A stretch of 64,000 nt of DNA from Phycisphaerales bacterium. GTDB lineage: Bacteria; Planctomycetota; Phycisphaerae; Sedimentisphaerales; Anaerobacaceae. The translations under genes and the position numbers were made by a program. Below the pieces are notes generated by a model. It saw nothing but the letters and a program-made list of their open reading frames with translations, ran no database searches and had not been told where the DNA came from. How positions within the stretch are numbered: position 1 is the first letter of the stretch; every line of letters begins with the position of its first letter. The stretch covers positions 58,294 through 122,293 of the forward strand of contig JAUVYV010000004.1 of NCBI GenBank assembly GCA_030602885.1. The letters run 5' to 3'. This document shows positions 16,424-25,333 of the stretch, piece after piece.

Positions 16424-19039
16424 TTACTGCCGGCTATCAACAGATACTTCCCACAAAATGAGTCCCATCTCATGCGGGTCGACAAGGTCAGGATGCCTGG
16501 GCAGCACGCGGACAGCAACGCCTCTGCGGCCTGAGGCCTGGCATGGGGTCAGACCGCTGAACCAGTGCTCACCATCGGTTCCTGCGGAGCCCTGATAGTC
16601 CATTGCGGCGACAGAGCCATCGTCGATATTGCCTCGTGCGTCCAGCGGGCCATGGTAAAGCTCAACCGAAACGTCCTCAGGGCCGAGCAAGCCGAGCTTG
16701 ACCAGTGCGCTGACCTTGAGTTTTGAGCCGACCTTGAGCTGAGGGTTTTTCATATCCAGCTCGGTTGCCGCCTCGCCGTTGCCGAGGTGAACCTGAACGT
16801 CTTTTATTTGTAATTCGTCCCAGGCGGTTTTGATATTCGATTTCCACTGCGAAAGCGCCTTTGCTTTTGCCATGTTCTCGCCGGAAAGATACTCCCACTT
16901 TTGCTGAGCGGGGATATAGCAGTTCTGTGCGTACTGGGCCACCATTCTGCGTGCGTTGAACCGCGGTGCAATCCACCCGACGGAATTTTTCATTCTGTGA
17001 ATCCAGGCCCTCGGCAGATTGTCGGGCGAACGGGTATAGAAAAGCGGCACCACCTCGTTCTCGAGCACGTTGTAGATCGTCTGCGACTCAATGATGTCCT
17101 GATAGTCGTGGTCACTGTAGGTTTCGCCGGCACCGATGACCCAGCCGCCTTCCGGTCTATACCCCTCACACCACCAGCCGTCAAGCGTGCTGATATTCAG
17201 CGCCCCGTTGACAGCCGCTTTCATACCGCTTGTTCCGCTGGCCTCCCAGGGTCTTCTGGGGTTGCTCAGCCAGACATCCACGCCCTGGACAAGGACCTTG
17301 GCAACGCTGATGTCGTAGTCTTCGAGGAATACAATTCGGCGTCTGACATCGAACTGTGAGGCGAAGTGAATAATCTGGCGGATAATTTCCTTGCCCTCAG
17401 TATCCTTCGGATGGGCTTTCCCGGCGAAGATTATCTGGACGGGACGGTCAGGGTTGGTCAGGATTTTTGCGAACCGCTCAGGGTCTTTGAGCAGCAGATT
17501 CGCCCTTTTGTAGGCCGCAAAACGTCTGGCAAAGCCGATAGTCAGGGCTTCGGGGTCGAGGACTTCCTCGGCGTGATTGAGCTCAGAGTGATATGTTCCG
17601 CGTCTTTGCATTTGGGCTTTCAGGCGGTTGCGCGTGAAGGCAACGAGGCGTTCCCTGCAGCGCTGATGTGAACGCCACAACTCTTCATCGGGAATCTGGC
17701 TGACGTTCTCCCAGGCGTTGCTGTCGGCGTCCTCTTCAAGCCAATTAAGGCCGAAGTATCTCTCGTACAGAGATGTCATTTCCTCCGACAGCCAGGTTTT
17801 CATGTGTACACCGTTCGTGATGGACGTTATCGGCACCTCAGCGATAGGAATGCGCCGCCACAAACACGACCACAGCTCCCGCGACACTCGTCCGTGCAGC
17901 TCGCTTACGCCGTTAATGTGGCCACTCAAGCGCATGGCGAGGATCGGCATCTTGAACGATTCTCCCTCATCCTCGGGAAGTATTCTGCCGAAGCCGAGTA
18001 ACTTTTCTCTGCCTATACCCAACATCGGCAAGTAGTCTGCGAAGTATTTGTCCATAAGTTCGGTGGGGAATTCATCGACACCGGCCCTTACGGGAGTATG
18101 CATTGTGAAGACATTACCGGCTCTGGTGGCTTCGAGGGCCTGGTCAAAGGTTGCGCCGGCACTATTCATCATCTGTCGGATTCGCTCAAGTACCATAAAG
18201 GCGGTGTGGCCCTCGTTCATATGACATATTGTGGGCTGGATGCCCAGAGCGGCCAGAGCCCTGAAGCCGCCAATTCCCAGCATAATCTCCTGGCGAATCC
18301 TCATCTCGCTGTCACCGCCGTAGACGGTGGTGGTAATCATTCTGTCGGTCGGTGAATTTGCCGGCAGATTGACATCGAGCAGATACAGTTTTGCCCTGCC
18401 GACCGAAGCGCACCAGATTTGCGCATGAACCGTTCTGCCCGGATAATCGACACTGATTGTCAGGGGATTCCCCTCTTCGGAGCGAACCAGCTTGACCGGC
18501 ATATTATAGAAATCGTTCTCAACATAAACCTCCTGCTGCCAGCCATCTACGTTCAAATACTGACGGAAGTAGCCCTTCTGATACATAAGCCCGATACCGA
18601 CTATGGGTACACCGAGATCGGAGGCGTTTTTGAGCTGGTCACCGGCGAGTATTCCCAAGCCGCCGGCATATATTGGGAGACATTCATGTATGCCGAACTC
18701 TGCGCTGAAGTATGCGATGGGAGATTTTGTGGATGACGGGCATATCTGATCAAACCAGGTTGGAGCATCAAGATAGGCCTTTAGCTTGTCACAGACACGG
18801 CGCAATTCCGATAAGAAGCCGTGATTTTGAGCCAGTGCGTCGAGGCGTTCCTGAGAGACACTGCCAAGCAGTTTTACGGGGTTGTGGCCGCTGGTTGCCC
18901 AGAGGTTAGTGTCGATTCTCTTGAACAGTTCGACAAACTCCGGGTTCCAGGACCAGAACATGTTTCTGGCAACAGTGTCAAGGTCTCTCAGGGATTCCGG
19001 CAAGGCCGGCAGAACCGTGTAGTTACGAATCTTCAACAT
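16424..19039 (-). CDS. glgP: Alpha-glucan (glycogen) phosphorylase
   Basis: This 871-aa cytoplasmic enzyme releases glucose-1-phosphate from alpha-1,4-glucans. It belongs to the shorter-core bacterial/archaeal alpha-glucan phosphorylase type: an N-terminal domain (TVARNMFWSWNPE), then PIAYFSAEFGIHECLPIYAGGLGILAGD, ICHMNEGHTAF and ITNGVHMKTWL. The pyridoxal-phosphate lysine lies in GTSGMKAAVNGALN. A beta-rich C-terminal extension ends near HPDLVDPHEMGLILWE. ATG 19039 is chosen because GAGAGG lies six bases upstream. The gene is divergent from the trehalose genes and convergent with the EIIA gene, placing storage-glucan breakdown beside trehalose synthesis. Confidence 0.94.
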   Translation of the reverse strand: MLKIRNYTVLPALPESLRDLDTVARNMFWSWNPEFVELFKRIDTNLWATSGHNPVKLLGSVSQERLDALAQNHGFLSELRRVCDKLKAYLDAPTWFDQICPSSTKSPIAYFSAEFGIHECLPIYAGGLGILAGDQLKNASDLGVPIVGIGLMYQKGYFRQYLNVDGWQQEVYVENDFYNMPVKLVRSEEGNPLTISVDYPGRTVHAQIWCASVGRAKLYLLDVNLPANSPTDRMITTTVYGGDSEMRIRQEIMLGIGGFRALAALGIQPTICHMNEGHTAFMVLERIRQMMNSAGATFDQALEATRAGNVFTMHTPVRAGVDEFPTELMDKYFADYLPMLGIGREKLLGFGRILPEDEGESFKMPILAMRLSGHINGVSELHGRVSRELWSCLWRRIPIAEVPITSITNGVHMKTWLSEEMTSLYERYFGLNWLEEDADSNAWENVSQIPDEELWRSHQRCRERLVAFTRNRLKAQMQRRGTYHSELNHAEEVLDPEALTIGFARRFAAYKRANLLLKDPERFAKILTNPDRPVQIIFAGKAHPKDTEGKEIIRQIIHFASQFDVRRRIVFLEDYDISVAKVLVQGVDVWLSNPRRPWEASGTSGMKAAVNGALNISTLDGWWCEGYRPEGGWVIGAGETYSDHDYQDIIESQTIYNVLENEVVPLFYTRSPDNLPRAWIHRMKNSVGWIAPRFNARRMVAQYAQNCYIPAQQKWEYLSGENMAKAKALSQWKSNIKTAWDELQIKDVQVHLGNGEAATELDMKNPQLKVGSKLKVSALVKLGLLGPEDVSVELYHGPLDARGNIDDGSVAAMDYQGSAGTDGEHWFSGLTPCQASGRRGVAVRVLPRHPDLVDPHEMGLILWEVSVDSRQ

Positions 19040-19235
19040 CTTCACCTCTCTGAGAAGCAAGTCTATTTGCTACAAATACTAAGAAGCAGAAGGCAGGGCA
19101 CATGTCACCGCCCCTTCGCCCCTTCATTAATCGACAAAACTGAGGTTTCGCTTAAACGCAAAAAGGTCTGTGCGTGCACTTGGCCGCATCTTGCTGGTCC
19201 GATATTCGTGCGTTTATCTCGCAAAGGGCGCAAAA

Positions 19236-19261
19236 AAAAGGCCTGTAAAAACAGGCCTTTT
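19236..19261. terminator. Bidirectional intrinsic terminator-like hairpin without an assigned gene
   Basis: AAAAGGCCTGT, loop AAAA, ACAGGCCTTTT is an 11-bp perfect stem with A-rich and T-rich flanks, the form of an intrinsic terminator on both strands. The nearest genes on both sides start beyond it and run away from it. Confidence 0.7.
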
Positions 19262-19645
19262 ATGAACAGCAAGGCCTTCCCCCACACGTGCGGCATGAAA
19301 GCAAATTGAACAAAACCCTGTATATCCAGGTGGGCAACCGTTGCTTGCGTTCGAAAGTCCTATCGAGTAGGCGTTTCCGAGCCGGCAAGGTCTGATTTCC
19401 CCGAGTTAGGTTTATCGGTTTTTTCAAATGATGCTCTCAATACCAACACCGCAGGGGTCAGCCTGCACTATCTCTTTTATACCAAATCCCAGGGGGGTAA
19501 CTCAAGAAAATAACGGCAACAGCGGGCTTTTTATAGGTGCGTTTAAGCACTACTCTGATGCGTATTTTGGGCAATTTGGCGCTCTCGGCTAAAAAACAAT
19601 AGGACCTGCGTGCGAACCGGTACCGAAAAAACGCCATTTTTGGGG

Positions 19646-19673
19646 TTGTCATTGAGCGTTTGTTTCATATACT
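19646..19673 (+). promoter_or_regulatory. Sigma-70-like promoter for otsA-otsB/treT
   Basis: TTGTCA (19646-19651) and TATACT (19668-19673) are separated by 16 bases and lie 32 bases upstream of the ATG at 19706, giving a short leader. Confidence 0.55.
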
Positions 19674-19705
19674 GATTAACGAGCAAATAAGTACACGAAG
19701 AGATT

Positions 19706-21913
19706 ATGCCAAGACTTGTCATAGTATCCAACCGGCTGCCAATGCGTATCACAAGGGATTCGCAGGGAATCCTATTCAAGAAAAGTGTTGGCGGCCTTGC
19801 CACGGGACTGGCCTCGCTGACCTCATCCTATGAAGTTTGCTGGATTGGATGGCCGGGAACAGCAGTCGAAAGACTAACGAGCAAAGAGAAAGAGCAAATC
19901 GGCGAAAAACTAGCCGGGGAAAACTGTAAGCCGGTTTTCCTTTCAAAAAAACAAATCAAAGGTTATTATCAGGGCTTTTCCAACAAAACGATTTGGCCTC
20001 TATTTCACTATTTCCAGTTGTACACAGTTTATGAGGAGTGTTATTGGCGAGCATACAGGGAAGCAAACAGGGTTTTCTGTGAGCATGTGCTGGAAATGGT
20101 CACGCCCGGCGACTGTATCTGGATACACGACTATCAGCTCATGCTGCTGCCGGAAATGATACGAGAAAGACTGCCTGACGCTCAAATAGGTTTTTTTCTA
20201 CATATCCCATTTCCATCTTTCGAGCTGTTTCGTCTGCTGCCCTGGCGTGCGGAGCTTTTGAGAGGCCTTCTGGGCGCAGATTTGATAGGTTTCCACACGT
20301 ACGACTACGTGAGGCACTTTCTCAGCAGCACCAATAGAATACTGGGTATGGAGCACTCTATGGGCAAGCTGGAGATTGGCAACAGGGTCGTCAAAGTGGA
20401 CGTATTTCCGATGGGGATTGATTACGACAGATATTCCGGTGCAGGTAAAGAACCCCTGGTCAAAAAGAATGTCAACGCAATTCGCAAGAAGGTGGGGGAG
20501 CGTCAAATAATCATATCAATCGACCGGCTGGACTATACCAAGGGCATTATTGAGCGTCTTGAGGCATTCGATTTGTTCCTGTCGCAGAACCCAAAATACA
20601 AGGGGAAGGTGACACTGATTCTTCTGGCGATTCCGTCTCGAATGGGTGTGGGCGACTATATTGAACTGAGGAAAAGACTCGAAGGTCTTGTCGGCCGAAT
20701 CAACGGTGAGCATGGCACCATCGGCTGGGTGCCTGTCTGGTATTTGTTCCGGGCGGTGCCGTTCGAGCGCCTTTCAGCTCTGTACAGTATCGCAGATGCA
20801 GCGCTTGTAACGCCGCTGCGCGACGGGATGAACCTGATTGCAAAGGAATTTGTGGCATCGAAGACAGACGGCAGGGGGGTTCTGATTCTAAGCGAGATGG
20901 CGGGGGCGGCCAGCGAGCTCGGTGAAGCGGTAATTGTGAACGCCCACAACAAAACAGCAATCATAGCAGCCATAAAAGAGGCGCTTGAGATGCCGGTCGA
21001 AGAGCAAATCGAGCGGAACAAGCTTATGCAGACGAGACTTTCACGCTACACGGTGGCACGATGGGCTGATGATTTTATCAAGGCCCTGTCCGACATAAAG
21101 AAAACCCAGCAGGAGCTTTCCGTCAGAAAGCTTTCAACCGAGAACAGAAACAATTTGACCCAGGAATACTCAGTCGGGCGCAAACGACTGTTGCTGCTCG
21201 ATTATGACGGGACACTTGTCGGCTTTGTCGGCCGTCCTGAAAAGGCGGAGCCGGACAAAGAAGTACTCGGCCTGTTGGGCGAGCTGGCGTCACAAGAGAG
21301 AAATGAAGTGGTCATAATAAGCGGCAGAGACAAAAAAACACTGGATGACTGGCTGGGTGACATCAAAGCTTCGCTGGTAGCTGAGCACGGCGCGTGGATT
21401 AAGCAGGTTGGGTGCGATTGGCAGGTTATAGAGCCGCTGCACAATGAATGGAAGCAGACTGTCAGGCCCGTCCTCGAGATGTTCGCGGACAGAACAGCCG
21501 GGGCCTCCGTTGAAGAGAAGGATTTTTCCTTAGTCTGGCATTACCGCAGGGCCGACCCGGAACTGGCTTATGTCAGAGTACAGGAACTGCGTGATGCAAT
21601 TTTGAACCTTACCGAGAATATGGGAATAAGCGTTTACGAAGGCAGCAAGATACTGGAAGTAAAGAATATCGGCGTCGGCAAGGGCAAGGTCGCGGAATTA
21701 TGGCTTGGAAAAGAAAAATGGGATTTTGTGCTTTCCGCCGGTGATGATTACACGGATGAGGATATGTTTGCGGTCTTACCTGAGAGAGCTTACTCAATCA
21801 AGATAGGATACAGTATTTCCAAGGCCCGATTCAATCTTGGTTCGGTGCAGGAGTTCAGGTCGTTACTTGAGAATTTAGCTGGTGCCAGGAGTAATAAGGA
21901 GAAGGTATGTTAA
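19706..21913 (+). CDS. otsA-otsB: Bifunctional trehalose-6-phosphate synthase/phosphatase
   Basis: The 735-aa protein fuses two enzymes. Residues 1 to about 470 are a GT20 trehalose-6-phosphate synthase: IVSNRLPM, SVGGLATGL, IWIHDYQLMLLP, FFLHIPFPS, RLDYTKGI, and the late LRDGMNLIAKEFVA. From about residue 495 to the end is an HAD-type trehalose-6-phosphatase with DYDGTLVGF, IISGRD, and GDDYTDEDMF. Together they turn NDP-glucose and glucose-6-phosphate into trehalose in the cytoplasm. A 16-spaced promoter lies just upstream. Its stop overlaps the treT start by seven bases, so the two are translationally linked. Confidence 0.95.
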   Translation: MPRLVIVSNRLPMRITRDSQGILFKKSVGGLATGLASLTSSYEVCWIGWPGTAVERLTSKEKEQIGEKLAGENCKPVFLSKKQIKGYYQGFSNKTIWPLFHYFQLYTVYEECYWRAYREANRVFCEHVLEMVTPGDCIWIHDYQLMLLPEMIRERLPDAQIGFFLHIPFPSFELFRLLPWRAELLRGLLGADLIGFHTYDYVRHFLSSTNRILGMEHSMGKLEIGNRVVKVDVFPMGIDYDRYSGAGKEPLVKKNVNAIRKKVGERQIIISIDRLDYTKGIIERLEAFDLFLSQNPKYKGKVTLILLAIPSRMGVGDYIELRKRLEGLVGRINGEHGTIGWVPVWYLFRAVPFERLSALYSIADAALVTPLRDGMNLIAKEFVASKTDGRGVLILSEMAGAASELGEAVIVNAHNKTAIIAAIKEALEMPVEEQIERNKLMQTRLSRYTVARWADDFIKALSDIKKTQQELSVRKLSTENRNNLTQEYSVGRKRLLLLDYDGTLVGFVGRPEKAEPDKEVLGLLGELASQERNEVVIISGRDKKTLDDWLGDIKASLVAEHGAWIKQVGCDWQVIEPLHNEWKQTVRPVLEMFADRTAGASVEEKDFSLVWHYRRADPELAYVRVQELRDAILNLTENMGISVYEGSKILEVKNIGVGKGKVAELWLGKEKWDFVLSAGDDYTDEDMFAVLPERAYSIKIGYSISKARFNLGSVQEFRSLLENLAGARSNKEKVC

Positions 21914-23118
21914 GTCTTGAAGATTACCGGCATATAGTTCCTGATGAGAGACTTGCGGAAATCTATGCGCGTGCGAGAGGCCTTTACGGCAAACATATTG
22001 TTCATCTTAATGCGACGTATCAGGGCGGCGGAGTTGCCGAGATTCTCTATCCGCTCGTAATGCTGATGAACGACGTGGGAGTCAACACCGGCTGGCGAAT
22101 TCTGCACGGCAGCCAGGAGTTCTTCGAGATTACCAAGGGCTTTCATAACGCCCTGCAGGGAGCTAAGTTGGATTTTTCGGAGAAGAAGAGGCAAACGTAT
22201 CTTCAGGTCAACGACAACTTTGCGAAATTCACACACTTGGACCACGACTGCATAATCGTTCACGACCCGCAGCCGCTTGCGTTGATAAGGTCGTACAGGA
22301 AACGCCAGCCCTGGATATGGCGATGTCACATAGATTTGACCGACCCGGAACGGGAACTCTGGGACTGGCTGAAGGGATTTGTCCTGAAATACGACCAGGT
22401 GGCGCTCTCCAGCGAGAAATACTTCAAGGACGACCTGCCAGTTGACCAGCGGCTTATGTACCCGGCGATAAATCCGCTGAACATGAAGAACAGGGATATC
22501 AGCGAAAAAACCGTCATCGACCAGGTGAGAAAAGTCGGCGTGCCTACAGACAAACCTGTGATTGCTCAGGTATCTCGACTCGACCCATGGAAAGACCCGG
22601 AAGGCGTGATAGACGTGTTCCTGCTCGTTAAGGAGAAGGTAGATTGCCGCCTCGTGTTCTGTTACAACGTTGCCACTGACGACCCGGAGAGTTTGAAAAT
22701 GTACAACAAGGTACTCCGAAAAGCCAACCGATACCTCAAGGCGGGCGATATCTTGTTTGTAATCGGCAACAAAGAAGTGCTTGTCAATGCTATTCAGAGA
22801 TTTTCCGATTGTGTTATACAAAAGTCCACAAGGGAGGGTTTCTGCCTGGCGGTCACCGAAGCGATGTGGAAAGGCACACCGGTCGTGGCCTCCAACGTAG
22901 GGGGAATACCGATACAGATAGACGACGGCAGGAACGGATTTCTGCTGGAACCGAAAGACACAAAAGGTTTTGCAGAAAGAATCGTGCACCTGCTGAAGAA
23001 CGCCGACGAACGCAAAAATCTCGGCGAAAATGCAAGAGAAACCGTGAGAAAGAAGTTTTTGATAACACGGCTCCTTTCGGACTACCTTGATATGCTAAAC
23101 GCGATAATACAGGACTGA
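21907..23118 (+). CDS. treT: Trehalose synthase, glycosyltransferring (TreT-type, GT4)
   Basis: This 403-aa GT4 enzyme matches TreT across its length: HLNATYQGGGVAEILYPL, GFHNALQG, VHDPQPLALI, WIWRCHIDLTDPE, QVSRLDPWKDPEG, and STREGFCLAVTEAMWKGTPVV with the nucleotide-sugar Glu pair. Characterised TreT joins NDP-glucose and glucose to make trehalose, and can run in reverse. AAGGAGAAGG precedes the ATG inside the end of the OtsA-OtsB gene. Its partner role is unclear because OtsA-OtsB already makes trehalose; it may scavenge trehalose back to NDP-glucose. Two hairpins with T-rich tails follow its stop. Confidence 0.9.
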   Translation: MLSLEDYRHIVPDERLAEIYARARGLYGKHIVHLNATYQGGGVAEILYPLVMLMNDVGVNTGWRILHGSQEFFEITKGFHNALQGAKLDFSEKKRQTYLQVNDNFAKFTHLDHDCIIVHDPQPLALIRSYRKRQPWIWRCHIDLTDPERELWDWLKGFVLKYDQVALSSEKYFKDDLPVDQRLMYPAINPLNMKNRDISEKTVIDQVRKVGVPTDKPVIAQVSRLDPWKDPEGVIDVFLLVKEKVDCRLVFCYNVATDDPESLKMYNKVLRKANRYLKAGDILFVIGNKEVLVNAIQRFSDCVIQKSTREGFCLAVTEAMWKGTPVVASNVGGIPIQIDDGRNGFLLEPKDTKGFAERIVHLLKNADERKNLGENARETVRKKFLITRLLSDYLDMLNAIIQD

Positions 23119-23175
23119 ACCGCCAAAGCGGTTCTTTATCAGCGCTTCACGGCAGTGAAGCCCTTTTCGCTTTTC
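23117..23175 (+). terminator. Tandem intrinsic terminators after treT
   Basis: GAACCGC-CAAA-GCGGTTC at 23117-23134 is followed by TTTAT, and GCTTCAC-GGCA-GTGAAGC at 23144-23161 is followed by CCTTTTCGCTTTTC. The first stem includes the treT stop codon. They would separate treT from the convergent pheT. Confidence 0.7.
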
Positions 23176-23206
23176 TCTATCCACAGGACGACCGGTGCGA
23201 TGAGTG

Positions 23207-25222
23207 CTAAACTGTCCTCAGCTCGGCTGCAACCGATTCGGTAAGCTCGGAGACGATTTTCGCTTCAAGATTGTCCACCGTATCGTGTGTCAGCGTGCCG
23301 TCAGGGTCTCTAAACAGCAGCGAAAATGTGACGCTCTTTTTGCCGGCGGCGATACCCTTACCTCGATAAATACCAACGAACCGAATATCTTCAAGCTCGG
23401 CAGATGCCTTTCTGTTAATCGCATCTGCAATCTCGGCCCAGGGGACATCTTCGGGGACAATTAGTGAAAGGTCGCGTTTGATCGCGGGGAACCTCGGGAT
23501 GGGCTTTACCTCGACGGGCCCTGCCTGCAACAACGAGAGCTGTTCGAAATCAAGCTCGGCGGCACAGACAGTGACATCCTCGAGGCCGAGTCTTTGTCCG
23601 ACGGAATCGGACAGGACGCCGGCAATTCCCACAATCTTATTATTCACCAGCACTTGCGCGCCGGCCTGCGCCCAGTCAATCTGCATCGGAATAAATGTGA
23701 GAGGGACATTTTTGTCGAGACAGCTAACCAGTCCTTCAATTACGCCGCGGACGTCCCGAAAGTCACTGTCACAGGCAAAGGCAAGCTTTGTCTTTTCTAT
23801 TGGCAGCCCTCCCGACTTGCCGGCGGGAACAAAGGTATCTGCAATCTCATATATTCTGCAGGGGCTGTTGCCGACATTACGGTTTGATTTCATAACCGAC
23901 AGCAGAGACGGCAGTAAGCTTTGCCGGAGAAGATTTGCGCTCTTTCTTGAGACGTCCTTTACGGCCAGATGCTCGCCGCTTTGGTTCTGTACGAAAAGTT
24001 CGGCGATGGAGCGGTCAATGAAGGAGACGTTGATCGTTTCATAGAAACCACAGCCGTTAAGGTATCGTCCTATTGCCTGGACCATTTTCTGGCGGGCGTC
24101 CACAGGCGCTACTTCGATTCGGATTTTCTGCTCGGTCGGCACCTTGTCGTAGCCGTAAACTCGCGCTACCTCTTCTATAAGGTCAACCTCGCGATAGACG
24201 TCACTTCGCCACGAAGGAACAGAACACAGTACGACGTCACCATCGCGCCGCGGCTGAAAACTCAGGCGAGTGAGGATTTCCACTGCCTTTTTGACAGGCA
24301 CTTCGATGCCGAGAAGCTTGTTCAAACGCGACAGGCGAAGTGCAACCTGTCTGGGTTTGGCTTTGCCGGGATAAACATCGATTAGCCCCTTGCTCACTTT
24401 GCCGCCCGCCACCTGGACAATCAACTGGGCTGTTCGCCTGGACGCCCGGTCTATATTCTCGATATCGACGATACGCTCAAAACGAAATGCCGCCTCCGAG
24501 GGCAGGGCAAGGGCGCGCGAAGTCGTTCGAACGCTCACGGGGTCAAAATATGCGTCTTCGAGCAAAATCGCAGTCGTGGAGTCACCGACCTCTGTATCGA
24601 GCCCTCCCATAACGCCGGCTATTGCTACGGGGCCTTTGGGATCGGCAATAATCAACATTCCAGATGTCAGCTCGCATTTTGAACCGTCAATGCTGACAAT
24701 CTGCTCACCGGCGACGGCTTTTCTTACTATTATTTTGCCCTTATTGATTTTCGCATAATCGAAGGCGTGGGGCGGCTGACCCGTTTCCATCATTGCGTAG
24801 TTGGTCGCATCGACGATGTTGTTTACGCTGCGCACGCCGACCGCCTCCAGGCGTCTCTTGAGCCAAGCGGGCGATGGGCCAACCTTTGCACCTTCAATGA
24901 CTCTGGCCGTGTAGCGAGGGCAGAGTTCGGGCTCGATAATCTCGACACCAGCCAGCTCAGATGCACACCTTTGGGACTCGCCAAGTTCGACTTCAGGAAG
25001 CTTCAGCTCCTTACCTGTCGCGGCGGCATATTCGCGGGCGATGCCGATGTGACTTAGGCAGTCGCCGCGGTTACTCGTCACCTCCACGTCGATGACAGCA
25101 TCATCGTCGAGATGCTCGATACCCTCATACGGAAGGCCCAGATCGCTCAAAATCTCAGCAACCTGCTCGACGGGCCGGTCAATATCCACGTAGTCCTTCA
25201 GCCAATTCAGTGAGATTCTCAT
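23207..25222 (-). CDS. pheT: Phenylalanyl-tRNA synthetase subunit beta
   Basis: The 671-aa protein is the beta subunit of the alpha2-beta2 enzyme that charges tRNA-Phe. It begins MRISLNWLKDYVDID, followed directly by VEVTSNRGDCLSHIGIAREYAA, so the EMAP-type tRNA-binding domain usual in about 800-aa bacterial versions is missing. The B3/B4 editing region (VNNIVDATNYAMMETGQPPHAFDY), B5 (RQVALRLSRLNKLLG) and the C-terminal anticodon-binding FDX-ACB fold (PIPRFPAIKRDLSLIV) are present. The alpha-subunit gene is not adjacent in this window. No strong ribosome site is seen at ATG 25222. Confidence 0.94.
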   Translation of the reverse strand: MRISLNWLKDYVDIDRPVEQVAEILSDLGLPYEGIEHLDDDAVIDVEVTSNRGDCLSHIGIAREYAAATGKELKLPEVELGESQRCASELAGVEIIEPELCPRYTARVIEGAKVGPSPAWLKRRLEAVGVRSVNNIVDATNYAMMETGQPPHAFDYAKINKGKIIVRKAVAGEQIVSIDGSKCELTSGMLIIADPKGPVAIAGVMGGLDTEVGDSTTAILLEDAYFDPVSVRTTSRALALPSEAAFRFERIVDIENIDRASRRTAQLIVQVAGGKVSKGLIDVYPGKAKPRQVALRLSRLNKLLGIEVPVKKAVEILTRLSFQPRRDGDVVLCSVPSWRSDVYREVDLIEEVARVYGYDKVPTEQKIRIEVAPVDARQKMVQAIGRYLNGCGFYETINVSFIDRSIAELFVQNQSGEHLAVKDVSRKSANLLRQSLLPSLLSVMKSNRNVGNSPCRIYEIADTFVPAGKSGGLPIEKTKLAFACDSDFRDVRGVIEGLVSCLDKNVPLTFIPMQIDWAQAGAQVLVNNKIVGIAGVLSDSVGQRLGLEDVTVCAAELDFEQLSLLQAGPVEVKPIPRFPAIKRDLSLIVPEDVPWAEIADAINRKASAELEDIRFVGIYRGKGIAAGKKSVTFSLLFRDPDGTLTHDTVDNLEAKIVSELTESVAAELRTV

Positions 25223-25333
25223 GGGCCGGATACCAAAAGCATAACCATTAATTCGCCAATAACTTAACCTGCACAGACGCCGCTGTCAATCATTTTGGAT
25301 TGTGCTTTTGTTGCCACAGGCCTGCTCAGGTAG

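Larger units (their letters stand above)
19040..19705. other. Long divergent intergenic region between glgP and the trehalose genes
   Basis: These 666 bases contain no convincing gene. They hold a strong bidirectional terminator-like hairpin at 19236-19261 and a promoter for the trehalose gene at 19646-19673. Because both flanking genes point away, the hairpin does not end either of them, so a small RNA or leader transcript between 19060 and 19260 is possible. Confidence 0.5.

Noticed and set aside
21910..22989. Open frame of 359 codons on the minus strand
   Set aside because: It lies entirely opposite treT, whose protein is clearly conserved; no family motif is visible in the opposite frame.
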